Shown: positions 1-10,811 of the stretch, in pieces
How the letters are laid out: each line of letters begins with the position of its first letter
Position numbering within the stretch: the stretch's first letter is position 1
Source: Diadema setosum
Lineage: Eukaryota; Echinodermata; Echinoidea; Diadematoida; Diadematidae
NCBI GenBank assembly: GCA_033980235.1
Contig: CM067075.1
Coordinates: 15,574,844-15,638,843, forward strand
Length of the DNA stretch: 64,000 nt
Reading direction: 5' to 3'
Translations under genes and position numbers: made by a program
Notes under the pieces: generated by a model
Told to the model about the DNA's origin: nothing
What the model saw: only the letters and a program-made list of their open reading frames with translations
Databases searched by the model: none

Positions 1-828
1 TCTTCCTACAGACTGTCTGGACAGCCATGATTCCAGTACCAATAGTCAACATTCACTTCCCCCCATCCTCTTCTTTATGGCCTCTAAACTTCCTTGCAAT
101 CACTTTTTCTCTATCTTGATTTTTCTGACTCATACAAGTCTCTGAAACTGATTGGAATTGATACTATCCTCTGACAATCAAAAAAAAAAAAAAAAGAAAA
201 GAAGAAAATTCTCTGTTTATTGTCACGGCAGGTGCTGACCCTCGTTTAGAAACAATTACGGGTAAATCCAAACAGTAATACCGCCATGATTGAACCTAAA
301 AGACAATGTTTAGCATCCTGATAGCTCTTTTTTTTTTTAAAGGTTTATATATACATTGATACATCTACATTTGTGTATGAGTGTATGAGTGTGTGTGTGT
401 GTGCCTATACTATACACACTTCCATTTCCGAAGGTGTTTTTGTTGTTGTTATTGGTTGTTTTTTGTTTCACTGAAAGCACATCATCTTTATTATTAGAAG
501 TGAGATTTCGACACACATAACAGATTGCATTTTTTATGGCTAAATGTGAATAACAATATTTAAAATGTCAAGACACTATAGTTCATCTCAAGAAAAACAC
601 AGTAGTATAGAAATGCAAGACTAAGACTATACCACGTACAGCATTGCTGCCATAAATGCAATCTAAGGTAGATGTAAGAAGTGTATCATTTTGCTATGCC
701 ATATTTGCAGAAGGTGGCTTAGAGGCAAGCAAACACCATATACAACCCAGTGAGGAACAGAAGCAGTAATCTGCATGCTATTACATAACTGACATGATAA
801 GAACATGTGGAATGTTTGCCATCTTTGT

Positions 829-895
<67 letters not shown>

Positions 896-1387
896 TGTGT
901 GCTAGGATCTGTACTATACTGGAGAATTATCCCTCTTAACACCCACTTATCTCAGGCTACAAGGGACTACACATCATTTTACACTGCATTCTACCTGCAA
1001 TATTACACTGTAGACAACACAAGTGTCTACAACCTTCCCATATCATATATCCATTTAATCAACTACTTTATTTGACCACAAGTGATTATAGACCATCATC
1101 CTACACCACAATTGCAACAAATGCTGGTTTAAGCCAGTTGTTTGCATTATACCTATAAAGTTAGAATTTGAAAGGAAAAACATACAAAAAGGTTCCAAAC
1201 CCTTTGTCCAAAGTAGGGCATACAACTGGTGTGGTAACAAGACTGCAATGGTATTCATTCATAAATGATTAAAGTCTTTGCAGTTGCACAATCTTAACTA
1301 CAACCCAACTCAGTGAAATACTTCCACATATTTTATCTCATTTTTATCACTTTTTTATGTTTTTCCTAGATATTTTATTTCCCTATT
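1..1387. other. AT-rich noncoding DNA, no gene seen
   Basis: Unique AT-rich sequence with a poly(A) run at about 180-195, a short GT run near 387-403 and the long GT microsatellite at 829-901. Open frames here are short or run through the dinucleotide repeat. I see no convincing exon, RNA gene or transposon end. Confidence 0.6.
829..901. repeat. (GT)n microsatellite
   Basis: About 36 GT units with one GTAT interruption near 888. Alternating purine-pyrimidine DNA of this length can adopt Z-form and is usually length-polymorphic. The Val-Cys open frame across it is an artefact of the repeat. Confidence 0.97.
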
Positions 1388-1430
1388 TTATCTGCAAAGC
1401 AAAGAATATTTATCACATGCCAGCCCTAGG

Positions 1431-1443
1431 TGACCTTTGACCT
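1431..1443 (-). promoter_or_regulatory. perfect DR1 nuclear-receptor site
   Basis: The plus strand reads TGACCTTTGACCT, so the minus strand carries AGGTCAAAGGTCA: two perfect AGGTCA half-sites separated by one base. This is the known DR1 target of HNF4, COUP-TF and RXR heterodimers. A further extended half-site AAGGTCA lies at 1484-1490. Both sit in a locally G+C-richer, non-repetitive stretch (1430-1560) that also holds a 61-codon minus-strand open frame (1388-1573), so coding sequence is an alternative explanation. The match is seen; function is inferred. Confidence 0.4.
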
Positions 1444-1809
1444 CCAGCATGGCCGCTGGGGAGAACTGTGGAATGTCAGAGGCAAGGTCATGGCTGTAGC
1501 CATTAAGGGAGTGCACATCAACTGGCAAAGATCCCTCCGAAGGGCCCCTGTGCAAACTCCTCAAAACAGTCACTTTTAGCTCTAAGGTCCAAACCCTATC
1601 ATGTTCATATTTTTTTCCATCTCCTCCAAAGCCAGTAATATCTCAAAACATATGAAGTATTGCAAACAAAACCAAACAATCTGCTAAGAAAGACAGAGAG
1701 ATCTAGAGAGGGAGAAAATGCCGTAATGGGTAAACAGCGCCATGAATGAGGAAGCGCCAGAGCCTGTATGAGGTTCAATGTGCATACTTGTAATGCAGTC
1801 CCTAGCAAT

Positions 1810-2085
1810 GCCACTTTGCCTGTTAAAAGAGAAACAGGTTTGCTACTTAAAAATTGTTGGAAGACAGTTGCACCATGATATTTTGTCAAATGACAACAGA
1901 TCGTGGTGCTGCTTTGCATCAGAGAAACATGGTCCCTACTTTGAAATGGTAAGAAACAGTTGCATCACAATCTTTGATCATATGACCACAGATCGTGGTG
2001 CTGCTTTGCTCATAAGAGAAAGAAGGTCCCTACTTAAAAATGGTAAGAAGGCAGTCGCATCATGATATCTGGTCATATGACCATA
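1810..2085. repeat. ~93 bp tandem minisatellite, about 3 copies
   Basis: Units begin with CTACTT at 1843, 1936 and 2030 (spacing 93 and 94). Each contains GATCGTGGTGCTGCTTTGC or a variant, then AGAGAAA..GGTCC. The third unit is truncated near 2085, and a partial, more diverged unit precedes the array from 1810. Copies differ by substitutions and small indels, so the array is not very recent. Confidence 0.85.
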
Positions 2086-5000
2086 CATGTGCCTTTCATA
2101 AGTGCCGCTGTAATTCAGTCCTGTTTTCCATCATCAACATTTTTAAAGAGAATCCTTATCATCTCCCCCCCCCCCTCCTCCCAGCTAACAATCATATGAC
2201 TCTGGTGTAGGCCCTTTAATTGTAACCCTCGAAAGTTGTCTTGTTTTCGTTTGTTTACAAACACATTTACCCTTGATACTATGGTAACATTGCCAATAAG
2301 AAATCCAATACCAGTGATAGGGCACAAGTATAATTAACAAGTTGCTCTTCCTGTTTTAAGTACAAGCAACATTGGTGTACTATAATGTATCCTCTTTAGC
2401 TGGTATTCCTCTTATACATAGTACCTCTTCTCTCAAACATACAGGAACCTCCACAGAATTCATACAGGAACCAGCAAGCTACTGAAAGGAATGAGCGAAC
2501 ACTCAGAAACAGATAATAAACACACACAAAAGAGTTTTGATTTTTAAAAGGAAGCGCAGGGGCTTTGTGCACCTGTAAACATCAAAGCAACAGGTTTTTT
2601 TTTTTAAATATTTCATTCGTTACGACTGGGTCGTGTCCTGCCGCATTCTGTATCTTGGAATGGAATGTTCCTCGGTGGGAATGTGCCAAGAAATATTAGA
2701 TCCTTGGCATTGGTGTCGTGATGGGGGCGAGTCGATATGACATTTTTATTGACTCTAGGCTGTTCACGTGACGTGAAATAAGCCACCTTGGCGATGATTT
2801 CAAGTTTCAATGTTAAGACATGTAATATATAGTTCTATGATGCTTTGGCACCCAGAAACAACCTTGCCGGAGAGAAGTTATAAGCTTCAAAACATCCAAT
2901 AACTGTCGCAAAGGGTTTGTTTGCTAATTTGTTTGTACGTGCTAGCACGTTTTCATGAAGACAGTATTGCTCACTGTTATAGATGATGGTATACCATAAA
3001 ATACACACTCGCCATGTTTCATTATCACTTGCCCCATTAACATTCTCCTTGCATTACAAGATAATATCGAACACCAAATAGGTTACTAATAAAGGAATAT
3101 CAGATTTTTTTTTTCCTCAAAATGTTGTTACACTACCAAATTTCATCCCAGTGATTTTAATTGAAGCCCATTGGGGTGATGCCTTTGAATTGAATGTGGC
3201 TGAAATCTCTGTAACGAGCCCAGATTATTCCTTTTTGTGTGTCTCTAATGCTATGTACTTGAGACGCACAGTGTGAGGGAAGCCAGCTATTCTTATCCCT
3301 ATTGCATAATGACAAAATCCTATTACCCTAGCTATACCACAATCTCATCCCCCCCCCCCCCCCCCTAATTGTCTATGTGGTCGCACAAAGGGAAGTATAC
3401 TTCCTTCAACACTGTGTAGCTAAACTATGGCTTATGGGAAGGGGGTTATAACACACAGATTACAGTACACATTGCTGCTGTATCTGGTTATATTACAAAC
3501 TGATACCTTGGGGTTTAGAGCAAGAAGGCTATGAGATCTGAACACTTATGTGAGGAATGCATCATATCTACAGCTGATTGTAACATAGCAACACCTCCAT
3601 CTTGGAACAAAAAGGGTGTAAAGACTCGATGCCACAAAAAGGGTGCTCAGTGCATCTGAACAACCCTGACACATGATAACATCAGGGCGATCACTAGGCA
3701 ACATTTACATATTGTACGCACTCCAAAAATTCTACAGGTAGCTGGGAATATATTTGGCACTGTGCATTATGAACTCGAAACAATTATATAGACAGATGGC
3801 AGAGAAAAGCTATGGGTTATGAGAGCAGAATCAAGCAATTAATCTGGAGGATGAATCATACACTGTCTCCTATCTTACTAACTATAAATGCAATGTTGTG
3901 AGTATGTGAAAGTGAAGAGACAGACTGTTTAAAACATTTTTCTGTTTGCAGGAATTCAGGAGTAAATGAATCCAACAACGAATAAAACAATCATCTCCTG
4001 AGAATGAGACAAAAGGAAGCAATCTAACTCGAGTGTCCTTGTTTCACCCTCTCATAGCTTTGCTGTAGTTTTGTTTCACTTTTTAGACTCTACCTTGATA
4101 ACATATGAGTCTTCAGATTTCATCCCTTGGCATGCACTAGTACGTGGTGACAATGTTATATGACCGACATTGTCACTGGCCTCTAAGGCCATTTGTTATC
4201 TGAAAACTAGTGGCTATTGGTCAGATGGGCTTTGTGCAAATCTGACAACTGTATCAATAGGGCAAGTGGAAGGTGCAGATACTACTTCAACATAAAAAAA
4301 AAAAGTCATGTGTTTGAAAAAAAAAAAAAAAAAGAGGAAGCAAGAAAAAGATGGGGGAAAAATGTCATAGAAATGTACGAGCCATAAAACCCAACTTTTC
4401 CACATGTGATCAATAGGTCAGGCCAAAAGTCGTATCATAAGATTTTGACAACCCTGGCAATGGATGAGGGCCTGTGGATGGCTCCAACACGGCAGGAAAA
4501 AGGCAGGTGCATACACACACAGACTTGTGCTGGTAGCACTCCCAGGCCATTAAAGCAACAACAAAAAAAGAGACGTGCTCTCAAATTACATGCGGAGATC
4601 CAACATGTCACAGTCATATGAACTTGATGTTCTCAGTTCAGAGCACATTGGGGGAGGGTGGTGGGGGTGAGGAGGAGGATTGAGTAGTTGTAAAAGACTA
4701 GCAACAAGTCCCGGGTACATGAAAATCAATCTTCAAAGCCGTTTGGGTGAACTCTTGCTTGCTTATTTTTTTAATAGCTTATTGCAGTACACACATGACT
4801 GTGAATAATAATTATAAAAAAAAAAATGATTATGCTGTTAAGTGCACAGTCTACATAATGGGGGAAGAAGGAGGAAATGCCATGCCCATCACAAGAAAAA
4901 ATTTGAAAGTAGGAGAGAGAGAAAGGGAAAGAGAAATATTGTGTCTGGATCATATTACTTGAAATCATCCCCACTTCACGTGTCATAAGCTCACAAGTGC

Positions 5001-5640
5001 AGTACGACAACGCACCTTGGTATCAGATTGCAGGAGGCTCTTTTTTTTTTTTTTTCGTTGTCTCCTTCTTCTACTCCTTCTTTTCTTTCTGCCCGTACTG
5101 GATCTCTCTTCCCACCAAACCAAATTTACAGCCTACGGGGGAAAGAGGGATTCCTACATGAAAGTGAAACCAAACCTTCCAGCACCATGGCAGAAAAGCT
5201 GTGCAGTCAAATCAGCATAGAGCAGTTAGGGACTGAACATGGCTGCAGACGGCACGAACGCAACGCAGGGGGGACAATAAGCCAGAGATCACACTAAGTA
5301 GTCATTAAAGCGATTCTATATAGCCTCTCTACAACACCAACTGCAAGTTTCTAGTCATACTAATTGCCATGAAGCACCACAATCATTCTCGCTGTATGAC
5401 AGCCAAGTGCGCTAATCACAAGAGGGTGAGCGATTAATTTGCATTTTCCATAAAGTTAGAAGTCTTGTTGACTTTCTGATACGCTTGCTTTATGGAGGAA
5501 GAATCCTTTTTAGGAAGAGTTCCGTCTTCTAACCTGCTACTCAACGTGTTACCTGAGCTTCCCACTTCTCTTGGCTGCTCATATCACTGCATGTTAGACG
5601 TAGAGTACTTAACACGCACTTCTACAGTGTCTTGTTGTGT
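2086..5640. other. noncoding DNA with one CpG-richer island
   Basis: Mostly AT-rich unique sequence. There is a 17 bp poly(C) run at 3349-3365 and poly(A)/poly(T) runs near 4297, 4318 and 5041. The non-repetitive stretch 2620-2800 is richer in CpG, contains a CACGTG E-box at 2765-2770 and a 65-codon minus-strand open frame (2613-2810) without good splice sites. A cis-regulatory module or an undetected exon are both possible there. Nothing else is supported. Confidence 0.5.
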
Positions 5641-5644
5641 TCAG

Positions 5645-5805
5645 ATGGAAGCAAGAATGGGGAAGTATTGGGAGACCAAATATGGGACCAAGCCCCCTAC
5701 GATTGTCTCTTGGTCCACAATCAGCACCCCACCCCAGTCTCCCTCCCAAAAGATGAAGACACTGTCTTGTATTTCCTTGTAGGATCATTGAATGCCAGGC
5801 TTGAC
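5645..5805 (+). CDS. candidate internal exon, unknown protein
   Basis: A pyrimidine-rich acceptor ending TGTTGTGTTCAG (AG at 5643-5644) is followed by 161 bp with no stop in one frame and a strong donor, CTTGAC|GTAAGA (GT at 5806). Phase in is 1 (AT, then GGA AGC AAG) and phase out is 0. The 53-codon peptide has a mixed, soluble-protein composition and contains ..GDQIWDQAPYDCLL.. and ..PKDEDTVLYFLVGSL... I recognise no domain. A second frame starting ATGGAAGCA is also open but stops at 5782, before the donor. No partner exon of matching phase was found on this strand nearby, so the gene is undefined. A chance open segment remains possible. Confidence 0.4.
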
Positions 5806-5888
5806 GTAAGACCAATAGAGCACATACAGTGAGAGAGAGTTAAGCATTGGGGACAGAGAGGATGAGACTCTTATGTAACTGGTTATTT

Positions 5889-5925
5889 CTTCCTCCTCCT
5901 CCTCCTCCTCCTCATCTTCCTCCTC
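5889..5925. repeat. (TCC)n trinucleotide repeat
   Basis: TTCCTCC units with one CATCTT interruption, pyrimidine on the plus strand. A purine-rich GGA/GAG counterpart lies at 6615-6665. Confidence 0.9.
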
Positions 5926-6005
5926 GTCCATTTTCCTCCTCCTTAGATGGTTCAATCATTTACCTCATCACTTGAACATATCAGTTGCCTCATCACTTGA
6001 ACAAA

Positions 6006-6250
6006 TCAAACTGTCGACGTTGGGCCTACGTGTGGCATACCAACGCCAATTTGCCCTCCACGGGGGAGGAGGGAAAAGTTCGATCGAAAGCCGGTACCCG
6101 CCAAGCTGCCGAGACTGGCTGCAAGCACGTTGCCCACGGACCCAAACCATCTCGCCGTGACCTTGGTAACAAGGAGGAATGCACTGACCCCCGGACCTCC
6201 CGTTGGTAGCCCTCCAACGACAACCATGGGAACCCCGCAGTACCATTTGG
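6006..6250 (-). CDS. candidate terminal exon in a CpG-rich island
   Basis: On the minus strand an acceptor with the tract TTCTCCTTTCTTGG and ending GATCCTCCAG (AG at 6252-6251) opens a 245 bp segment: CC, 80 codons, then TGA at 6008-6006. Phase in is 1, matching the outgoing phase of the 10401-10577 candidate. The peptide is Gly/Val-rich, with ..VVVGGLPTGGPGVSAF.. and a C-terminal ..GPTSTV, which would be a class I PDZ ligand (S/T-x-V). The island is clearly G+C-richer than its surroundings, and other frames on both strands are also long, so the choice of frame is not secure. No domain is recognised. A CpG-rich regulatory element or an old repeat are alternatives. Confidence 0.3.
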
Positions 6251-6337
6251 CTGGAGGATCAATGCCAAGAAAGGAGAATGCTGGAATCGGAGTTTGCTAC
6301 TTGGAAGAGAAGTGATGCCATCATGGATGCACAGTAA

Positions 6338-6355
6338 GGGGGGGGGGGGGGGGGG
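6338..6355. repeat. poly(G) run
   Basis: 18 consecutive G on the plus strand. G-quadruplex formation is plausible. Confidence 0.95.
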
Positions 6356-6614
6356 CAGACCAGAGGAGGAAAAAAGAAATATTTTCCACTGAAGCTGAGT
6401 TTACATCACAGAGACTGTTGTAAGGGGAAGGGGAAACATAATTATTAAAAAAAAAAAAAACTAAAGAAAAGAGAATTAGAGGAAACATAAACCAGCTTTT
6501 TCCCTTTTTCTCTTCTTTTTCTCTCCCTAAACAACAAGAACAACAAACCCTAGTGTGAGAACCAACAAGATAGTGAGAATGATAGCAATGATGAGCATGA
6601 TGCTGGTGATGATG

Positions 6615-6665
6615 AGAGGAGGAGGAGGAGGAGGAGGTAGAGGAGGAGAAAGAGGAGGAGGAGGA
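6615..6665. repeat. (GGA)n purine repeat
   Basis: GAGGAGGAGG units with GGTAGA and AAAGA interruptions. The Gly-rich frame through it is a repeat artefact. Confidence 0.9.
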
Positions 6666-6928
6666 AAAAGAGGGTGTGAGCAGAACAGGAAAAGAAGATG
6701 GTTTTCATGTCATTTTTCAAATCTAAATACAGAATATCATGTGACCAGCATCACTGCTCCCTGGCTGTTTACCTCAATAAGAATACTACTTCAGACATAC
6801 CTACTATATTTGTTGATGCCCTATAGAAGTCTAAATAGTCACAAGTTTTGCGAGATATTTCATTTCAGCTCAGATTTTCAGAGATACCATTGATACAGAC
6901 CCTAATAATTTTGCTCCTCTGCATTCAT

Positions 6929-7070
6929 GAAATATGACAGAGGGTGTAAATATATTTTCCTTTGAAAGATAAACAGCAGAGAAATGATGCGGGCAATTTG
7001 AAATATGACGGGGGTGTAAATATATTTTCCTTTGAAAGATAAACAGCAGAGAAACGATACGGGCAATTTT
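6929..7070. repeat. 71 bp tandem duplication
   Basis: Two nearly identical 71 bp units, 6929-6999 and 7000-7070. Both run from GAAATATGAC through ATATTTTCCTTTGAAAGATA to GGGCAATTT. They differ at only a few positions, so the duplication is recent. The overlapping minus-strand open frame contains both copies in different frames and is probably not coding. Confidence 0.95.
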
Positions 7071-10000
7071 CATTCGGAAGTCTGTTCTCCTTTTGCCAGG
7101 CGGGCTGGTGGTACTCAAGAGGATCCATACCTCACACAAAGTGTGATCTGTATTGCAGTCTGTTTCGAGACAGCGCTTAGGGTTGACTGCTAGAATCCAT
7201 AACAGAGAAGTGTGTGTTGTGGCTGTACTGTAAGAATAAGGAAACAAAAAAAATGGAATTATGAGGCTTCCCTTTCAAACTTGAGACTCGGGGTGAGAAA
7301 AGTCTCATTCATTTCCACATTATCGGGAAGAGTAGACTTCAACATTTGTGGGATGCCATCGCACAGCGATGTGAATTTCAGGTGCTCCGGTGCGAATTAG
7401 TAGCGAGGGGGGTCGCGAGCCGTTTTGTAGCTACTCCACTCTTGTTTTAAGTGTCTTCTGTGGCACACAGCTGTTTTCTGGAGTTGTTTTGCTGGATGCA
7501 TCAGGCGTCGGGAGCTCTCATTTCTGTGTTTGGATGGTGGATCAATCAATGTGCTATGGATTCATTTCAACTCTAGTCACTCTCCCCGACTAATACAAAC
7601 CCCCTATCATCCTACCCCCAGCCAATGGATTGAAGTGCTGTAGCCCCATTCTTCAAAAGACAGAATAATTTTCAAGGTGACTACTGAAAACTTTACACTC
7701 AGAAGCAGTATGCTTTTCACAATATTTACCTCTGTTCCAACCCCCCCCCCCCCAAGAAAACAACATCAGAAGAATAGATAAATAAAGATAAAAGGTGAAA
7801 ATGAAGATAAATCAACAAGAACTTCAGCTTCTTCATTCATGTTCTAGTATGTCAAAAACAAACAACATTTTGACATCAGTTTTTGCAGAGTAACATTGTG
7901 ACTAAAGCTTGACTCCTCCAAATGTAACCAAGTTTCAGTCAGAGTAAAAACAGCTTATTCAACACTATCTACATACTACCAAGGTATCACATTGAAGAGT
8001 TTCCTGTATGCACCCATTGTATATATTCAATAGCTATCCAGGCCAGTGATATAACATACGAAAAGAGAAAGGACAAATAAAATTGGAAAATATGCTCATA
8101 GAACATAAGATAACCTAGTATTCAAAACAGAAATATTAAATGAGTTATTGGAATCATGGAATTGTGTAGCCTAACCTTTCAGACTTAAAGACACAGATGT
8201 GTGGGGATTTACTGGTGGTCCAATTCATTCACTGCCCACAACCGGTATATTCAAAAGCTACAAACAGCGCTGGTCAGCTAATGTGTGAACCAAAATGTAC
8301 CTTATCGATAACAGTCGTCTCAAGTCCAGATTCTTTAGCTGTGTGTGTACTTTCACGGAGACCAGTGATTAAACCGTTCACAATTCGTTTCGGGGATTCT
8401 CGCATAGTATCTGCGCCGAGCCAGCCTTCCCACGCCATGGCATCCCCACGCTAGCGGGCCTTTAATACTTAATCCGCTGAAAAAGTGTGACCAGGTTCCT
8501 CGGACGGGACGGACGGACCCACCACGGACCAACCTGTCATGTTTAGATAAGGAGAGGATGCCCAGGAACCAGGACTGGAAGTAACTCTGCCAAACTTCCT
8601 TGATATCACGACCGAGATGAGAGGATATGATTCATAGCACCCAGCTTGTCCTGATCACTAAACCATGTGTGACCAACCCCAGGCCACGGAGGAAGATACT
8701 GAGGTTCAGACATAGATCCCTTTCCACTGACAGCCGATCGCGAAAAGCGGAACGGGAATACCCGGACACACGATATACCAATGGTGCTGAGAAACAGATA
8801 TATTAGATCTTGAACAAATTAGAAATATGATTTCCATCAACAAAACTGGAGCATACCCAGTTGTTGTTGTTTTTTTTCTTTAATGACAAAAGTCAGAAAT
8901 CGTATCACTAGTAAAAAGGGAGGGACATTCAAAAGTATAGAAATTTATGAATGTCCTCTACTCTCGTAACTTTTCAACCAAAAAAAAAAAAATGCCAGTG
9001 AGATTGAATGTCAAACATTTGGCATCACAGACAAATGCGAAATCAAAACATCAAATATATATTACTCCCTAAAGTTGCAGAGAGAAGTGTTTCTTGACCA
9101 GACAATGTTACTATCACTCTTATATTCATTAGTAGGTAAATGAATATATTTTATGCATGCACACTTTTTGATGTTTGTTTGCAGTGGTATAATGGATGGA
9201 GAACTAAACTGTTGAACACATAGAAGAGACAGTGGTAGTATCTTCTTTTTTTCTCCTATTCCTAACTTGCTAAATATGATGAACATTGAACAAAATAACA
9301 ATCAGAAACAAGAACCATGAGGTCTTCTCTTACAAACCATAGTTTGATAGCTCTCAGTGGGTGTGTCTATGTGAACAAAGAGATTGAGAGAGAGTCCTAT
9401 ATTGAGATATATATACACACTTACATATACAGACTTATATATCTGTATATATAAGTCTGTATATATCTAAACATGTCTGTATATATAAGTCTGTATATAC
9501 CTACCTGTATCTATACACCAAGAGAGATGACTAAAATGGTGAAAGGCTGGTTGATGATATGATTGAATATATCTTGCATCATTGCAATCAGGAATGGCAG
9601 ATTGTGGGAAATAATAATATACCACCAAAAAGTATTCAATCCATGTGTCAGTGACACATGCTATATGACAGAAAACAGGAATTGCTGATAAATATATACC
9701 TCTTCCTTCCAATACACTCAAGTGAGCGATTTGCTACAGGGATGACTGTATAACAAGTCAGGGCAATGTAAGAAACCATGTGGTTTTCATCTTTCTTTTT
9801 TTTCTTTTCTTTTTTTTAATCGAAAGGGACACAGCAAAGCGGGAAGACCCGAACATTCGACCTGGTCGAGAGCGAGCGTGAAGGAAATATGAGCACCAAC
9901 TTCCTCTCACAAGCTGTTATTGGGAATGGCTCACAAAAGGGGAACCCATAAGGATTTGAAACCAGCTCTGTCCCAAAGTCATCCCACAGTATATAGCTAC

Positions 10001-10400
10001 ACACAAGGACAAGTGCTATCAACCCCACTATCTTACACTGTAAAGCCATACTGCACTGCATAGTATATCTTCCACTGCATATAATCATGCCCCGCGTATG
10101 CTGTATATAATTGCACGCAAAATTGTTGTATGAATCCCCTTGCACCGATTAGATTCTCATGCTTTTGCTAATCTACGGACATAATAAAACAAATATCCAA
10201 TGTGTATAATATACGATGGTTTACCTTCTGAAGTTTGGATTTATGAGGGTTAAAACCTGATACGTATATTTTCACATTTTCAGACACACAATGGATATAA
10301 AAAGGAAATGAAAAACGTGATAAAGATTGAACTTGACCAAGTGTGCATGTTTCGTTAAAGCCAAGTTGTTTATAGGTCTGTGCAATTTGGTAATACTCAC
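7071..10400. other. noncoding DNA with two non-repetitive CpG-richer islands
   Basis: Stretches 7270-7600 and 8190-8780 are less AT-rich, CpG-containing and free of simple repeats; they look like cis-regulatory modules or missed exons, but neither has a convincing acceptor-ORF-donor unit. Poly(C) lies at 7741-7754. A cluster of TCTGTATATATAAGTCTG-type units at 9430-9500 is partly palindromic. The rest shows no gene. Confidence 0.45.
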
Positions 10401-10577
10401 ACTGTATTGGTAAAATTGCTTCATGGCTAGTTTGCCGCCTTGCGGATACGACCCCTTCAGTGCTAGATGTGCTCTGATGAAGCTCTGGCTTGGTATGTCC
10501 CCGGCGCTCATTGGCAGCTTGCCGTGTTTGCGGCGTATAACGTTCATGCACCCCGGCGCACTGTCGCTCGAACTCTG
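10401..10577 (-). CDS. candidate exon 2 of a minus-strand gene
   Basis: The segment ends at a strong minus-strand donor, TACAGT|GTGAGT (GT at 10400-10399), and can begin after TATTCTGCAG (AG at 10579-10578). From this acceptor the phase-1 frame is open throughout (..ERQCAGVHERYTPQTRQ.., ..RRGHTKPELHQSTSS..) and leaves in phase 1. That joins it to 10724-10811 upstream and 6006-6250 downstream. A competing reading starts at an ATG at 10607, directly after an in-frame TAA, and is open for exactly 69 codons to the same donor in phase 0 (..MNVIRRKHGKLPMSAGD..). In that case this would be a first coding exon spanning 10401-10607. Either way the shared donor and raised G+C favour an exon. No family is recognised. 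Confidence 0.42.
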
Positions 10578-10723
10578 CTGCAGAATATTCACGGGATTTA
10601 GCAACATTTAAAGCGCCCTGGGTGGAGGCCGATCACACAGGATAGTGGGCGAAGGTGAATTTTAAAAAGAAGAGAGATAGACGAGAGCGTATATATCACA
10701 AAACACGCTCTAAAACGACTTAC

Positions 10724-10811
10724 TGTCTCTGTTTCCAATCCCGTCACTAACTCTCATAAACACATTGGTACTCGTAGAAGAAAACCGTTGCGGCGCTACT
10801 TCGTATTTCAT
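10724..10811 (-). CDS. candidate first coding exon
   Basis: An ATG at 10811-10809, preceded by an in-frame TGA, opens 29 codons plus one base and runs into a donor, GAGACA|GTAAGT (GT at 10723-10722). The peptide begins MKYEVAPQRFSSTSTN and ends VSDGIGNRD. The exon lies at the downstream edge of a CpG-rich, low-repeat region (10812-11990) that would serve as promoter and 5' UTR. Phase out is 1, compatible with 10401-10577, implying a short intron of 146 bp. The ATG context is weak (T at -3), and other short upstream frames exist, including a 74-codon one at 11430-11206. Protein unknown. Confidence 0.38.

Noticed and set aside
794..1075. Val-Cys repeat protein frame
   Set aside because: Produced by the (GT)n microsatellite; the same applies to frames across the CA/GT runs at 12.0-12.4 and 51.6-51.9 kb.
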